The notes beneath the pieces are model-generated. The model did not search any database. It saw only the letters and a program-made list of their open reading frames with translations, and was not told the origin of the DNA. A stretch of DNA of 64,000 bases, from contig CP137672.1 in assembly GCA_037976565.1 (NCBI GenBank), forward strand, positions 37,047,829 through 37,111,828, read 5' to 3'. A program made the translations under genes and the position numbers. Positions 49,157-61,700 of this stretch are shown piece by piece (position 1 is the stretch's first letter; each line of letters opens with the position of its first letter). Source of the DNA: Mesocentrotus franciscanus (lineage: Eukaryota > Echinodermata > Echinoidea > Camarodonta > Strongylocentrotidae).

Positions 49157-49692
49157 AAAAGAAGAGCAGAAACTTCCTGCGAGCAGATCAGAGAGAGCAA
49201 GCCGGAATTTGTTCTGATCTTCAGTTCTGGAGTCACGTCAGCAAACGTAAGTGAATTGATGTGAAATAGTAAATATCGCTCAGATGCATCTAAGATTCCA
49301 GTGATAAATAAGTGATGTGCGAAATTAATTTCACTATTTGTCTATTAGGGAATGGAACTTGCAACATTTCATTTTCAATTCATTTCAAGCACAGCCATCA
49401 TCACGTCAGATCGTGGGCCCTAGCCTTGGCCATAGAGAAATCACACCAGCAACACATAGTGGTCTAATATTATTCTGTATATTCATCTTGCACTGGCATT
49501 GTCCATGTCCATGAATGATGTCGATGATGGATTGATGATTGTTTGATACAGTGTCAGTGCACATGTATGTACATCATGTAAGTGGCTTCACTTGTGCTGT
49601 GCAGTGCCATGGTGCCAGTGCCGTGGCGTGCGCGTGGCAGGCCCCGACTGGCGCTGGCACGGCACTGGCAGACGTATATTCATTGCTGTGTA

Positions 49693-49724
49693 TAACTCTA
49701 ACCCTAACCCTAACCCTAACCCTG
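49693..49724 (-). repeat. Interstitial telomeric repeat, (TTAGGG)~5
   Basis: About five perfect CCCTAA units run on the plus strand, bracketed by ordinary sequence. TTAGGG is the metazoan telomere repeat. This is an internal block, not a chromosome end. Confidence 0.9.
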
Positions 49725-50809
49725 TCCTGGTATTGCCACTGGGGCTGCATGGCAAATTGTTTTGCTGCACTTGGCGGTCATGCAGCATGCAGGCACTCCA
49801 AATTGGGTGGCGATATGTGGGCGTGGCTTAATTTCCGCAAGTTTTATTCACTCATATCATTGCAGGTTGAATTTTTAAGTGCATGCAGAGAAAAGAGTTG
49901 GGTTGAAATTGAATGAATTTGAAAGAGAAGTTGACTGTTTGGGAAAAAGTGAAACAGGGCTGTCAACCCTCCTGCATTTGGAGGGAGTCTCATGCCACCA
50001 CGCTCATTCTCCCGTCGTCCCACCAGCTCGTTGCGGGAGACTCCCTTTTCAGTTAACTTAGTGAAGGGATTAAATATACCACATGTCCTTTAACACCAAA
50101 AGAAAGGCAATAGTTTTTGCCAATCTATTGCAAGTATGGTCACAAGTATCTTATCCAATTACAAAGAAAGTACCATTGCAAGATCATTTAATAGGCTCTG
50201 AGGTTCTGTCTTCCCCAAGGTGATAGACCTCACCAGATTTTTGACATGCTTAATTTTTGACTGTCTACAAGTTTGGTCGCACATGAAATAGACCTGTTTA
50301 CTTATTTTATGCATACCTTTTGAGTAAAAAATTCTGTTGACAGCTTTAAAGCTTGTCAGAGGCTTTCCAGACATAGCAACAATGACTGCATGCAAAGTAG
50401 ATTCCAATCCGTAGAGATGCCAGTATGGATAGCAGGTGAATGAAATGGGTTGTAATCAGGGGTTCAAGAGCAAAACATGCATAAATAGACCATTTTGGTA
50501 ATGTAATAAAATTTAATGCATAAATCTTTGTTAAGTTAATGACTGAATTACATTCATTAATTGTTAATAGGTAGGACAAACATTATGGCTTGTCCTACTA
50601 AAACTACATGGAATGTATGCAATTAACATACTGACTATTGAAATTAAATTATTTGTTTTGTCAAACACATTGATGATTGATCCTTTTTTTTTTACCTTCA
50701 TGCAGGTATGTGCACGTTCATCACAATAAAGGACTGATTTCGTATTTCATGGTACATATGGTTTAGATAAGCCGTTTCTGCACGTACAAGTTGTACAAGT
50801 TGTCTAATT

Positions 50810-50836
50810 TCTCCCCCTCTCTCTCTCTCTTCGCAG
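50810..50836 (+). promoter_or_regulatory. CT-microsatellite splice acceptor at the start codon
   Basis: CCCCCTCTCTCTCTCTCTTCGCAG runs straight into the ATG at 50,837, so the acceptor and the start codon abut. It fixes the start of the coding exon. Confidence 0.75.
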
Positions 50837-52552
50837 ATGGAGCCACACAATGTGATAGCTTTCACAGTGAATCAGGGAACTTCTGTGATTGACTGCATTT
50901 TGTTTCAAAAGCCAACTCCTGGTGATGTTAGCGCAACAGATTCTTCCGTCTCGTTTGCCCTGACCCAAGATTGTCTCAACTACAAGACCAACGAAATTCC
51001 GAAATCAGCACCCTTTGACTGTCATCATGCAGTGAAGATGGAAACCAAAAGACTTTGTAGAGGAGAAATGTATTTTGGCACAGGAGTCAGCAAACCAAAG
51101 GAACATTGTGCCAGTCACAAGAGACGCATCCCCCGATCAGAACAATGAACAGATACAGGGAAGAACACAGCATGACAGTACTATATCCACCAACGTTAAA
51201 TTCATACAGCTCGGAACAGACATAGATCCAATCCTTGCATCATGTTTTATGTGTGAATTGAGGCATTCCCATGTCTACAGACAACTCTTTATGAAGAATC
51301 TTTGTGCATGGTGCTGTTCCTCCAAGAGAACTCCAAAAGGACAGAAGAGGTCAACTGGTATCCGGTTGGCTTTGCATTTGAGACAGTCAAATTTATTCAA
51401 AATGGAGCCAGACATTCGATGGTAAGTCAACGACAATATGAAAGGAAAGATAAATGAAAATCTTTAAAATCTTGAATCAGTTTTATTAGTAATTTTTTAA
51501 TTTTCTAGACTGTAATATTGTCTTACGTAACGATTCTCTTATTTTAATACATAAGCCGACGAAAAAATGTAGTCAAATTACAAAATGTCACCCTTTAGCA
51601 GAGCTTGCTCTAACTTTTAGGGAAGTGAGAATAATGGTTTCTAGCACTCTTAGTCTTATGGCATTTTTCAAGAATCTGTGGTCATTGCCATTAGGTCATT
51701 TACCCTGTCGTTACCATATTCCTGTTGTCATCTTTCCTTGATCTTTCTTTTTAGGAGTGTGAAGATGTTACCCTGTGGCTCGCCCGTATTGCCATGGAAG
51801 ATTCCTTCTCCTGGTTGTCCACTCTAGGAGGAGCTTACTCTGCCCTTGGAGATGACTTCCAAAATTTTGTAAGTTTGCTTCATCTCTTTATTATTCATAA
51901 GTGTTATATACGGGGAAACTGTTAGCAACCAATTGCATAGAGAAACCACCTGTCTTTAAAGACCTAATTTGTTTGTTTCCATCTTGCAGGGTTTCTCATT
52001 GAGGCCTGTAATAAAGATAGCCTGTACAGAAAGACCATGTGCTCATAAAGACTGTTTGTTTCCTTTGAGTGGTCTTTGTATAGAGATTTCTCTGTATTTT
52101 AACAAGATTATAACATCAGTAGTTGTCTAAATTCTCGCTGAAACCCTTTTTAGTCCATTTCTCTGTTTTTTTATAATGCTTCTCCTTTAACATTGTAAGT
52201 TTAACTTTTGTAAAGGACAGACAAATGATCTGATAAATGACAAATGTAATGAAATGTGAAAATAGATCTAAAGAATATCTCTGTTGAGCAACCTTTCATA
52301 TTTCATTCATTCAGGCAGAGGATGCAGGCAGAGTTTCTATTCATCAGATGAAGCTAGCCTGTCAGATTGGTGATCCCATCTTACTAGCTCGCTGCAGGGT
52401 CTATATGGCTCAGAGTCTCATGCAAAAGGGTTTCATTCAACATGCCATGTTTATTGTCAGGTAAGAACTGTGATGAATCTAGTTACAAGTTAATCTTTTA
52501 AAAATCCAAGTGCAACTTTTAATGTTCGAAACATTTCTCTCTCGCTCTCTTG

Positions 52553-52583
<31 letters not shown>

Positions 52584-53158
52584 TGTCTCTGTCTCTCTGT
52601 CTCTTTCTCTCTCTGTCTCTCTCTCTCTGTCTCTCTCTTTCACTCTCTCTCTTTCTCTCTTTCTCTCTTTCTCTCTTTCTCTCTCTCTTTTGGTGCTCCA
52701 TTCCAATTTTGAATAAAGCAATTGTGCACAAGAAGCAAAGTTCTTGACCCAAATAGGAAACAGTTTCATAAAGGTCATGGGGGCAAATTTCCCAAGTACG
52801 TGTCACTGTGTATTTTGAGAACTGGCAGATTGTGAAATGTGTGCTCCCAGTTCTCTCTCCCATGAGGCATTCTCCCCACCTTCACTTGCCTTTGTATTGT
52901 GTGTTCAAAAGTACTCTGTTTTTCCAACAACCTATAATATAACCTTCATATTTTCATAAGAACTGTGATCCGTATGCTTTATCACACAGGGCACAATACC
53001 GTTTTGCCATATCCCTTGGTGACAACACGGACCAGCGCCTGATTAACATGTGCAGAGGTGTGTGGAGTATCATACAGTACGTCCATACAAGTAGACGGAA
53101 GAAGGAACACAGAAAGAATGGGGTGGGACTAAATCTTAAAAACAGCAAGGCCAGATGA
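50837..53158 (+). CDS. Conserved animal protein of unknown function (first coding exon frame-broken)
   Basis: Exons: 50837-51421, 51755-51868, 52315-52460 and 52990-53158. The ATG follows directly on a CT-rich acceptor (TTCGCAG|ATG), so the leader exon (to 49246) is non-coding. The N-terminus begins MEPHNVIAFTVNQGTSVIDC. Exons 2-4 are clean: ECEDVTLWLARIAMEDSFSW, then AEDAGRVSIHQMKLACQIGD, then AQYRFAISLGDNTDQRLINM, ending in a basic tail KARTGA-free stop (…NSKAR). These helical segments suggest an all-alpha fold. The first exon is open in the start frame to 51,145, then hits stops, and reopens in the same frame by 51,257 (LYEESLCMVLFLQENSKR, NWYPVGFAFETVKF). A different frame is open between. 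Possible kinship with F58A4.6-like/DUF4807 proteins is a weak recollection. No signal peptide or TM segment. About 250-337 residues depending on how the first exon resolves. Confidence 0.75.
51910..52100 (+). repeat. Dispersed 'AAAGACCACCTGTCT' repeat, copy 2
   Basis: It contains AACCACCTGTCTTTAAAGAC, GGTTTCTCATTGAGG and AGTGGTCTTTGTATAGA, diverged from 17,300-17,480. It is in the second coding intron of the unknown gene. Confidence 0.5.
52540..52690 (+). repeat. (CT)n microsatellite, intronic
   Basis: About 150 bp of CTCTCT with interspersed TGTCT and TTTCT. Long frames on both strands (Ser/Leu or Arg/Glu) are artefacts of it. Confidence 0.9.
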
Positions 53159-53330
53159 CCCGCTGCACTATGAGATGTTTGTTCAGAGGTGGTTTTTTTA
53201 TGTATAACAGCTCTGATCACTTTGACAGTTGATTTGGTGTTGATGTTGATATGCAATGGTTGAATATGTAAGTGCAATTCTTGTAGCCAAATCAATAATG
53301 TACATCAAGATGGTCTTCCTTGGTTTGAAA

Positions 53331-53336
53331 AATAAA
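53331..53336 (+). terminator. Candidate polyadenylation signal AATAAA
   Basis: AATAAA lies 173 bases after the stop of the unknown gene and is the first such hexamer downstream. It is the natural 3' end signal, giving a short 3' UTR. Confidence 0.6.
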
Positions 53337-53679
53337 TAAGTTTCTAGCAAGAAATATACTTTGTTGAGATGGTAAAGAGATATTGCCCAATGAGAGCCAG
53401 AAATTATATGAATTATTGACTACTTGGCTCTCAGAAGACAATTGCATGTATGTGTAGTTTGAAATTACTTTGAAATGAATGATAATATGTCATGAAATGG
53501 TTGACTTGAATATCTCCTACTGACTGTTCAAAGGGTGAAAGTCATTATGAAATGATATCAATCAAAGCTCTTCTGGGTCTTAGCAAATTTTATCAAAGTG
53601 AAATGACCTATCCATAATGAGTATTGTCTGCTGAGAGCCAGTAGGGCATTAAAAGGAAATTCAACCCAAATAGACAACC

Positions 53680-54360
53680 ACTCTAAAAGAAAGCTCCCTT
53701 GATGATCCAGAATCTGTCTCTCAAAGATGACCATGTCGTGCCCTTTCCACTATGCCCAACCTTCTGCTGGTGATCCACAACTATCAGCTCGGTAACATGG
53801 TGATGACTTGGTAGGTTCAATGGATGCTTCAAATTGTTGTCAACAGGAGCTGGGTCTAATCATTCTCCTACTCATAGGAGTCCATTGGCTATGATGGGAT
53901 TCCGCCTGTTGAGGGAGGTTGTCCCTTTGCTGGAACTCTTCAGGGAATTATTGCCTTTGCACGCAACGAATCACTTCCTTCTCTGCACTCTGCAGCTTGT
54001 CGACAGTCAAGTCTCTTTTGGAAATGACATCACCAGTCCCCTTTGATGGCAGGTACATTTTGAATCTCGAAATCCAAGACACTGCTCTTCTCAGACGGGT
54101 CCAAGTGGAGTATCTCTTCATGAGATTGTCAAAACTGTTGCTGGACATGGTCACATAGACTTGTGTGACTTCTTTACCTCTGGATCATCCCTGAATTCTT
54201 CTTGCGCGGTGTGCCCCTGTGACACAACTGGGTTCGTTGGCCAGGAGTCCTTGTCCCTCAGTAGGAATTCTGGTCCTTTGACCCAACGACTCAATGTTGA
54301 CAGTTTGCCGTATGGCGTTTTCAATTTACTTGATGCCGCTACACTGATCACCATATCTGT
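53680..54360 (-). mobile_element. BEL/Pao-type retrotransposon relic (pol fragment)
   Basis: The minus strand encodes pieces of pol in several broken frames: RWVKGPEFL, then SSNSFDNLMKRYSTWTRLRR, then LTVDKLQSAEKEVIR, then an integrase zinc-binding-like stretch with HPLNLP and GHSGKG ending RFWIIK. This order is that of the segment between RNase H and integrase in BEL/Pao elements. There are frame breaks between the pieces, no LTRs, and an abrupt end at about 53,680 before the zinc-site cysteines. It is inactive. Confidence 0.75.
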
Positions 54361-54556
54361 CATCTAAAGCAGTCTGTGCATCATAGCATGCAGCATCGCT
54401 ACCCAACAAGGAAAATCCTTTCACAAGTTCCTTCAGTTGGATCATGTGTGCGTGCATTAATTTTTACCATATGCACTTTGGTGATAACAACCATGCAAAA
54501 ACGGTGCAACGACCCATTTCATAAAACAAATAATACACAGGTTTTCGTTAGTGACG

Positions 54557-54669
54557 TTATGGCGATGTGGCGCTATTAGGGTATTCACAATGGCACAAAA
54601 TGCACTCTGCTGCGCTTTGTTCATTTTATTGCACTATTGTGAATACCCTCATGTGCCGCATCGCCATAA
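54557..54669. repeat. Inverted repeat with 35-bp arms
   Basis: TTATGGCGATGTGGCGCTAT and GGGTATTCACAAT (54557-54592) are mirrored by ATTGTGAATACCC and the complement of the rest (54634-54669), around about 41 bases. It is probably a small MITE. Confidence 0.75.
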
Positions 54670-55229
54670 TGCACTCACACCTTTGTATAATTTGCATAAT
54701 AGCAAACGTTCATTGTTGCCTTATTCTAGCTTTAATTGCTTATGAAGGTTTATGTCTGTTTATGTTTAAATGTGAATGTAATAGCATATGTGAATCTGCT
54801 CTTCTTTGCAATGTATATTTCAACCTTCTTTTCAGTAATGTGAATTATTGTAAAGTTATCAAGTTGCTTTTCATTTATGTATGGACTAAAACTATATATG
54901 CTCCTATATTGATATCATATTTGATCAAATAAATAAAATGCAGAAATATTTATATTTTTGAAATGTTTGTTTGCTTTTTGTTTTTGAACGTCTTGGCAAA
55001 GTGTTATTGTTAATGTGCAAAATCTTTGGTCATTATAGTGATGCCCGGACTGTAAGAAGAATACTGTTTGATAACTGTTAATTAGTAAATATAAAATGAA
55101 ATAAATTTTAGTTGTGCATGTCATTTACAGTTCTATAAAATCTATACCATACATAGAAAATTTATATTTAGTGTGAAACTGTCAGATAGAAGAAGCTTAT
55201 GGAATCGTGGGTCTGAAAGAAACTGGTGG

Positions 55230-55505
55230 AAGTGGTAAAGAGAAGTGGATTGAGATGGATGGGTCAGGTGTTGAGGGGGGAAGATGATGAATCTGTGAAA
55301 AGAGCTTGGGATCTGGAAGTGGATGGCACAGGAGAGAAAGGAAGACCAAAGAATTAATGGAAAAGATAAGGTGAAGAAAGAAAGCAGTAAGGTTGGTCTA
55401 AATGAGGAGGATGCTCGAGACAAGAAGTGGAGGGAGAGTGTAATCATGGCGCGAAAGTCAGTAACCCATCATAAGGGAAAATGCTGACCTAAATAATGAT
55501 AATGA
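55230..55505 (+). mobile_element. Non-LTR retrotransposon 3' end, second copy
   Basis: It matches 1,906-2,216: LRWMGQVLRG in the plus frame, then GCGCGAAAGTCAGTAACCC and an ATAATGATAATGA tail. Frames are broken. Confidence 0.7.
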
Positions 55506-55779
55506 AGTTCAAGGCAGTGTTTTTTCTCCTTGATTTATTGTTGTTGTGGGCAGTGTTGTCTGCGAGTTCCAATGACATTAATTGTACTTGGTCAACAATG
55601 CCATTAGAGTTTGGATCAGACCAAAAACCTGTAAAATGATACTTCAATGATATTTGAATTCTTTATTACACTTAATAATGTGTAGACACAAAATTAAGAA
55701 GCACTTTGGACTTGCCCATGATTCAAATTCTTTTTCAACATGTCGTGAAATGAGATTTTATTGGTTGTAGTAATAATAT

Positions 55780-56085
55780 TATTTGGATTTATATAGCGCC
55801 TTTTCCAGAAGATACAAGGGGCTGTTATAATCAATCAACAAATTAAGGAGAATCATAGAAGTAAATTTTCAGATGTTTTTTGAAGAAATCAAGTAAAGTA
55901 TTATTTCTTAGAAATGTAGGGAGTTTATTCTTTAGGCGTTGGGCAACTAATTGAAAGAATTTGAAGTCGGCCTGTTTTCTAGATTTGAGAATGAGAAGGG
56001 AAGGAGCCGATGTAGATTGAAGTTTGTCATGTAAAGTACTCTCTTGTCCCGTTCTCGTCTCTGTTGGCATCCCCCCATTTTTTCT
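55780..56085 (-). mobile_element. CR1-like LINE C-terminal fragment
   Basis: The minus strand reads TRTGQESTLHDKLQ, then SRKQADFKFFQLVAQRLKNK and LPTFLRNNTLLDFFKKHLK, the pattern of an ORF2 C-terminus. It ends with GGCGCTATATAAAT and ATTATTA, a LINE-type tail. Confidence 0.65.
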
Positions 56086-58747
56086 CTATTTTGTAGTTCC
56101 TTTTGTAGTTAAGAACTTGTTAATTTAATTAATCATTATTCTTAAGTATCATTTAGGGTGTCCACACTTCTACAAGCATTGAATTTTAGTGGACCCCTCT
56201 GTTTCCAATATGTATTCTTAAATTGTTGTAAATGTTTAAAATTGATTTTTTTTTTTTTTTTTTTTTAATTTTTTTTTTTAATTGTTTTGTTGGAAACATA
56301 AATAAATTGAATTGAAAATTGAAGTGAATGTGATGTTCTATGGTGCTAAAAGAATGGTTGATATAGCTTTGAAAGTTTGAACAAGTATCTGGAATTGAAT
56401 TGTGTCAGTAGCTGGAAGCCAGTGTAGTTCATTTATTAGTACATGTACAAACCATAAAGGAAGATCAAGTAAGAGGAGAAGTTGTGTTAAGGTGTTTTAT
56501 TGCTCCATATAAATACAGTTTCAATAAACACAGCATAATACATGTAATACCATTGATTTCAAAGTCTCAAATATACATAGAGAACAAGCACCAAAATAAA
56601 CCCCTGGGCCCTATTTCATAATTTTTTTTCTCATGAAACAGGTTACAATAAGTGATATAAGATACTTAAATTTCTGCACTTGATTGGCTACAAGAAAATA
56701 TACATGTGTTTTATTGAACTGTGCCATTTTAGGGTTTCATTAAACCGGACCCCGACCATAACAATATTAATACACTGTTCAACAAATTTATCAAACCCTG
56801 TCCAGAGGAGTTGAAAGTTTTTCTGACCATTCCAAAGAATTATTTCTGTGTGGACAAGTACAAAACTTATTCCTATTTAAATATTTTTAAAAACATTTAC
56901 AGCTTCCACATAAATTGACTCATCTTTTACACCATGCTGTATTTACACTGTAGGTACAAGTGACCACTATTATGAAGAAAAAAAGTAACATGAAAAATGT
57001 ACATTGTAATGATGACAATGATTTCTATGAAATATTTGAATGGTGGGAGGGATTTGTTCCAAGAATATTGGCTGTATTCCCCCAGTGGTAGGATGTGCTT
57101 TGAGATGTGCAGAAGAATGGGAAACGAGAAAGACAAAAAATAAACCAAAAATAAACATCAAACAGGAGGGATTAGAGCGTGCAACTTTTTGTTTATCAGT
57201 AAGCCATTTTCTGGTCTATGAGAGCACAGCTGAAATTCTTTCTGATATGATTGGCAAGAAGAAAAACATACTTCAGCAAACAGACCCAAGTAAAATAAAA
57301 CCTCTCCCAGCATCCTTCCAACATCCCAATGTCAAATGTTAAAGTTATCCTCCTATTCCTAATCCCGGTCCAGAAATAAATATATCAAAATATTTTAGCC
57401 TCTGCAGATAGTTTACAAAGGGATTTGCTGAAGTGGTCAATGGCAGAAAATCTCATATGACTAAACTGAATTCTTAATCAAAAGTATTGCACCTATCCTG
57501 GTGCACTTAGAAAGAAATTAGAGCCAAGTATATTCTTAGTAATATCTTTTGGTTTAAAACCCTCTTGATTGAACAAATGGGCCAAAGTGGATTTTATACA
57601 GGTCCATTGCTTAACAATTTACCAAAGATGATTATTTGATTAGACTAGGACCATTTTCCACTTCTGGATATCAAAGTAGATAATATTACAGATTTCAAAG
57701 ATGAAACATGATAGGAACTTGAAATGCTATAATATTCCTCGTTCACTTTCTTACCAGATTTACAAATAAATGTAGATGATAAGTGATCAAAAACAGATAA
57801 TAAAATAATACACTGTACCTCAATAATGCTGATATAATATATTATTTGGCAAACATACAATAAATTACTTTAATTGTGATATACTATTCCTTAAACCTTT
57901 TGGAATGGTTCAGGGAATTCAAATTAAATTCAAATAACAATCATTTCTTTGTTCACTATATTTACATATTACTAAATTAAAATACCCCAAATTACTTCCA
58001 AAAAGCTTTTTTCCCCCCTTTGTTCTCATGTTACAATAAATCTGTGAAAGTTAAAGACATGTCTTTTTTTAAAGCAAGGAAGAAGACCTTTTCATTCAAA
58101 AAATGAAAAGGGTCAGCATCATTTCTGGATTACGCGATAACACTTATATATTTTAATTTCTATTTAACCAATTTTATGGTACACACTAAAATCTGTTAAA
58201 AAACCCATATACATTTCATTCCCCTGCATATAATCTCCAGCACATCAACTCCTGGTTACCCAATGTTCTCATAAGTACATACTTAACTTGTAAGTATCCC
58301 CCAAACAATAACCCCTGCAGCAAATACATGTAGCACTATTCACAACTGTAGACTTTTGGCATTAACCAGTGGTAACCTTTCCAAAAAGACTGTTGATGGC
58401 ATTACATTAAGCTATCAAAGAGTTATTACCCACTTGCAAGCAATGCCATCTTCTCCTTCTGATAAACAGTTCTTCCAGGAATTTGCTTGGGAAAGTCTAC
58501 TCCTGCACTTTTAAGAGAAGCTTATTGGTTCCCAGAAGTTTGTGAATACAAATGTGAACTCCTCCACTGTGAGACATGGACAACCTTTAACCCGTTGGAT
58601 ATATATGACTTGAGTTTGAAATAACAAGGATGTTCTGTAGACTCCAGCCAACGGTTCTAGGACACCTACCCCCTGGTTGGATGTCCAGGGGGTAGGTGTC
58701 CGAATACACCGGCCAACATATCTTGAGCCTCGTTCGTATTCAACAGA

Positions 58748-61700
58748 TTAATTCTCTTTCTTCTCCTGTTCTTGAGCCTTAGCTTCTTGTTTGTCTGCTT
58801 TCTTCTGTGATTTACTCTTTGTGCTCGCATACAGTCTGTCTAGGTCAAAGTCCCGGATAATGTCATCCTATTGGTGACAAACAAAGGGGAAAAAAAACAC
58901 AATAAGATTTGATTTGATTCATTTATTTAAGCACGGTAAAAGCCCAGTTCAGCTACTTGGCTGGTTTACAATGGGGCCGTACAATACATGTAACAACAAT
59001 TTACAACAAATGCTCAAATATACATACACTGCACAAATATTAAAAGACAATCATAGGTCAAGAAATATGAAAGCAATTAGAAGAATGCTCAAATAATTAG
59101 AACTCAAAATTAGTATTAAAAAAATGCTAAGCCAACTTTTTTTACGGCATATTCTCATTTGATAGTAGATCAAATAGTGTAACCGAAAATTGGGGATCAA
59201 GAACTTTATCATAAAACCCTATGATATTTCACACTAGGCCACTCAAAATCTAATCATTTTCAACACAACTAAATAAAAGAACATGATTACAATGACAAGT
59301 GTGACTTTCAGGGCATTTGATCCATAAATTGTGAAATAAATCTCAGACCTTTTACTGCTTTCTATTTAATTCACAGAAATTTGCTGATACAAAAATTCAA
59401 TTCAATTCATTTATTTATTTTCCATTAAAATTCAAAGTAAACAATACATTAAAAATGAACAGCAAAATCGGAAGTACCCCAAGATAAGCAAAGCTTGTGA
59501 GAAGTGAAAGTGAAATGTCTTTTAAACATTTACTTTAGCTTTCTATAAAGTGATCAATGACAATTGTGTTTCTAATTATAGCATATGGACAGCAAAATCC
59601 TATGATATAAATAACAGAAATGTACAGTAAGTAAATCTACAATTATCTTTACCTTCTTGAATTCATATCTGACAGTCTGACCGTTCTTGTTCCTGCCTGG
59701 TTTTCTCATCACCTCCTTGCCTCCTTGGAACAAGACCATCGTTGGAAGTTGCTTTGAGAGAGATGAACTATCGACTTGGAATCTACAATGGGAGAGAGAG
59801 AGAGAGAGAGAGAGGGGGGAAGTGAAAACTTGTATTAGATATTAATTTGTCTTGAAACATCTAAACAAAAAAACAAAAACAAAAAAACTGGTAAGCATTA
59901 CTACATCATCAGTCCAACAAGTAATACAAATTAATAAAATCATCTTTTAATCTTAAAAGATTTATGTTTCTTTTCTTTTTACTGATTTCAGTAACAATGT
60001 TTTTCATTTTAGCCCAAGGATTCATGAGAAAAAGAAGTGACTGATTGGCATATTTGTGGAACATTCGTTGCCCTTTAAATGTTTAATTTCTTACTTTTCA
60101 TATTTTGGAACAATCAGAAAGTTAGCTTTGAATGTGAGTCATCCTGGGAGTAGTTGTAACAAAATTTATTTCAGAATAAATAAAATAAATCAGAAAGTTG
60201 GTCATCCCAAAATTAAAGAACATGTTGCACTCATTTTACATCACAGGAATAAAAGAAGAATAACAATTATATCTCCATTGAAATACTTACATTTCAGCTA
60301 TTTCAGGATACCTGCCTACATCCAGCTTTCCAAATTTGAGATGATTGTGTGCATATGTTGTTGAGAGTCCTGCAAAGGTTGGTGCAACATTATGGCAGCT
60401 ACTTGACCATGTGGCCATAAACTCTACAATCCAGGTTGTCCTAGGGTTGTTCTTCAACTCATCCTGTTAAAAATGCAATATCTCTTATGAGTCGGGAATT
60501 TTTTATTAAAAACTGGTCATATTTAAGGTCTATAATGATTAAATCATCCATGAATTTAGTTGTAGACATTTTTGTCTTTGGAACATAGACAAATAAAACA
60601 ATCAAGTTCAAGACGAGTGATTTTAAAGAGAAGGTTTATTGATATTAAAAACTAACTTTATTGTCATTATTGCAAAGGTGAAACTTTGATTGGACAAGGT
60701 TATCAAAATTCAATGCTTGAAAACATTCGAAGTAATGATTACTATCAATAACAAAAAGATTAAATACAGCCCCAGCATAGCACCCGAAAAGCTCTCCGAT
60801 CACTGCTGAGATGTGTGACGTCACATGTTGAACATGATTTGCACAAGCAGACGATGTCCCATGACATGTCACACATTTTCAGGGCCTGTTTTTTGATCTT
60901 CTCTTCAGTTATTTCTCTTACTTCACTACCCTCAGGCTAAATGTTTAATCTATTGCCTCACTCTAAATCCCGCGCATGGTATTATTTTGATGAAAAATGC
61001 AAGGATAACAAATATAAAGGAATCCGTCGCTTGTAAACAAAATAAGACGCCATTGTATTTTCAGCTGCATACACCGCGGTATGTTCGGCGTTTCAAGAAG
61101 GAACAAATGCTGTCCATGCTATCATTCCGGGGTTTTTAAATTTGAAAGTGTGTTTTTTTGATTGTTCATTAACCCCTATCCTGTGTATTTACAAACAAAA
61201 TAATTTAGTTATCAGAATCGGTTTCATATCCATTTTTGAATGGTGTAAAATTCCATCACATTTATATACACTAAACTCATTATAATTTGAGAAATAATAG
61301 CATTGCAATTATGTTCATTCTTTATGGGATGTCGTCTGCTTGGGCAGGATTGGTTCATATTGTGACGGCATTAAAACATCGTTATTTTTCTGGCGAATCT
61401 CTGGCATATCCCAGATGCTATGGAGGTGGTTTTATTTGTATTTTTATAAATCACCCGATATGTAGTTGACCGAAAACTTGTACGATGGCCATCTGTTAGC
61501 TTACCAGTTTCTACTGATACGATATTTGCCATATTTGTGATTTTCTTTGAACCGGCACTTTAAGTATTGGAAAAGAGTGAACATAATATTGATTTCAATA
61601 ATCATCACATGAATAATTAAATGTTATATTGCTTTTTTAACATCTAATTTTTTGAGTTCCTTATAGCTACAGCTTGAAATGAAATTCTCTAGTACCGGTA

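Larger units (their letters stand above)
53341..58747. other. Convergent spacer between unknown gene and TMX2
   Basis: No gene was recognised. It contains the BEL/Pao relic, an inverted repeat, two LINE relics, a poly-T tract at about 56,240-56,280 and a palindromic repeat near 56,606. TMX2 3' UTR probably occupies the right part; a minus-strand AATAAA (TTTATT near 56,495) is one possible end. Confidence 0.5.

Noticed and set aside
49693..49724. Chromosome end
   Set aside because: Only about five units, with gene-bearing DNA on both sides.
51140..51260. In-frame TGA codons as selenocysteine
   Set aside because: A TAA and other stops lie in the same frame between them, so recoding of TGA would not open the frame.
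53834..54367. Plus-strand open frames of 65-79 codons
   Set aside because: They are antisense shadows of the BEL/Pao relic, whose minus-strand reading matches a known family.
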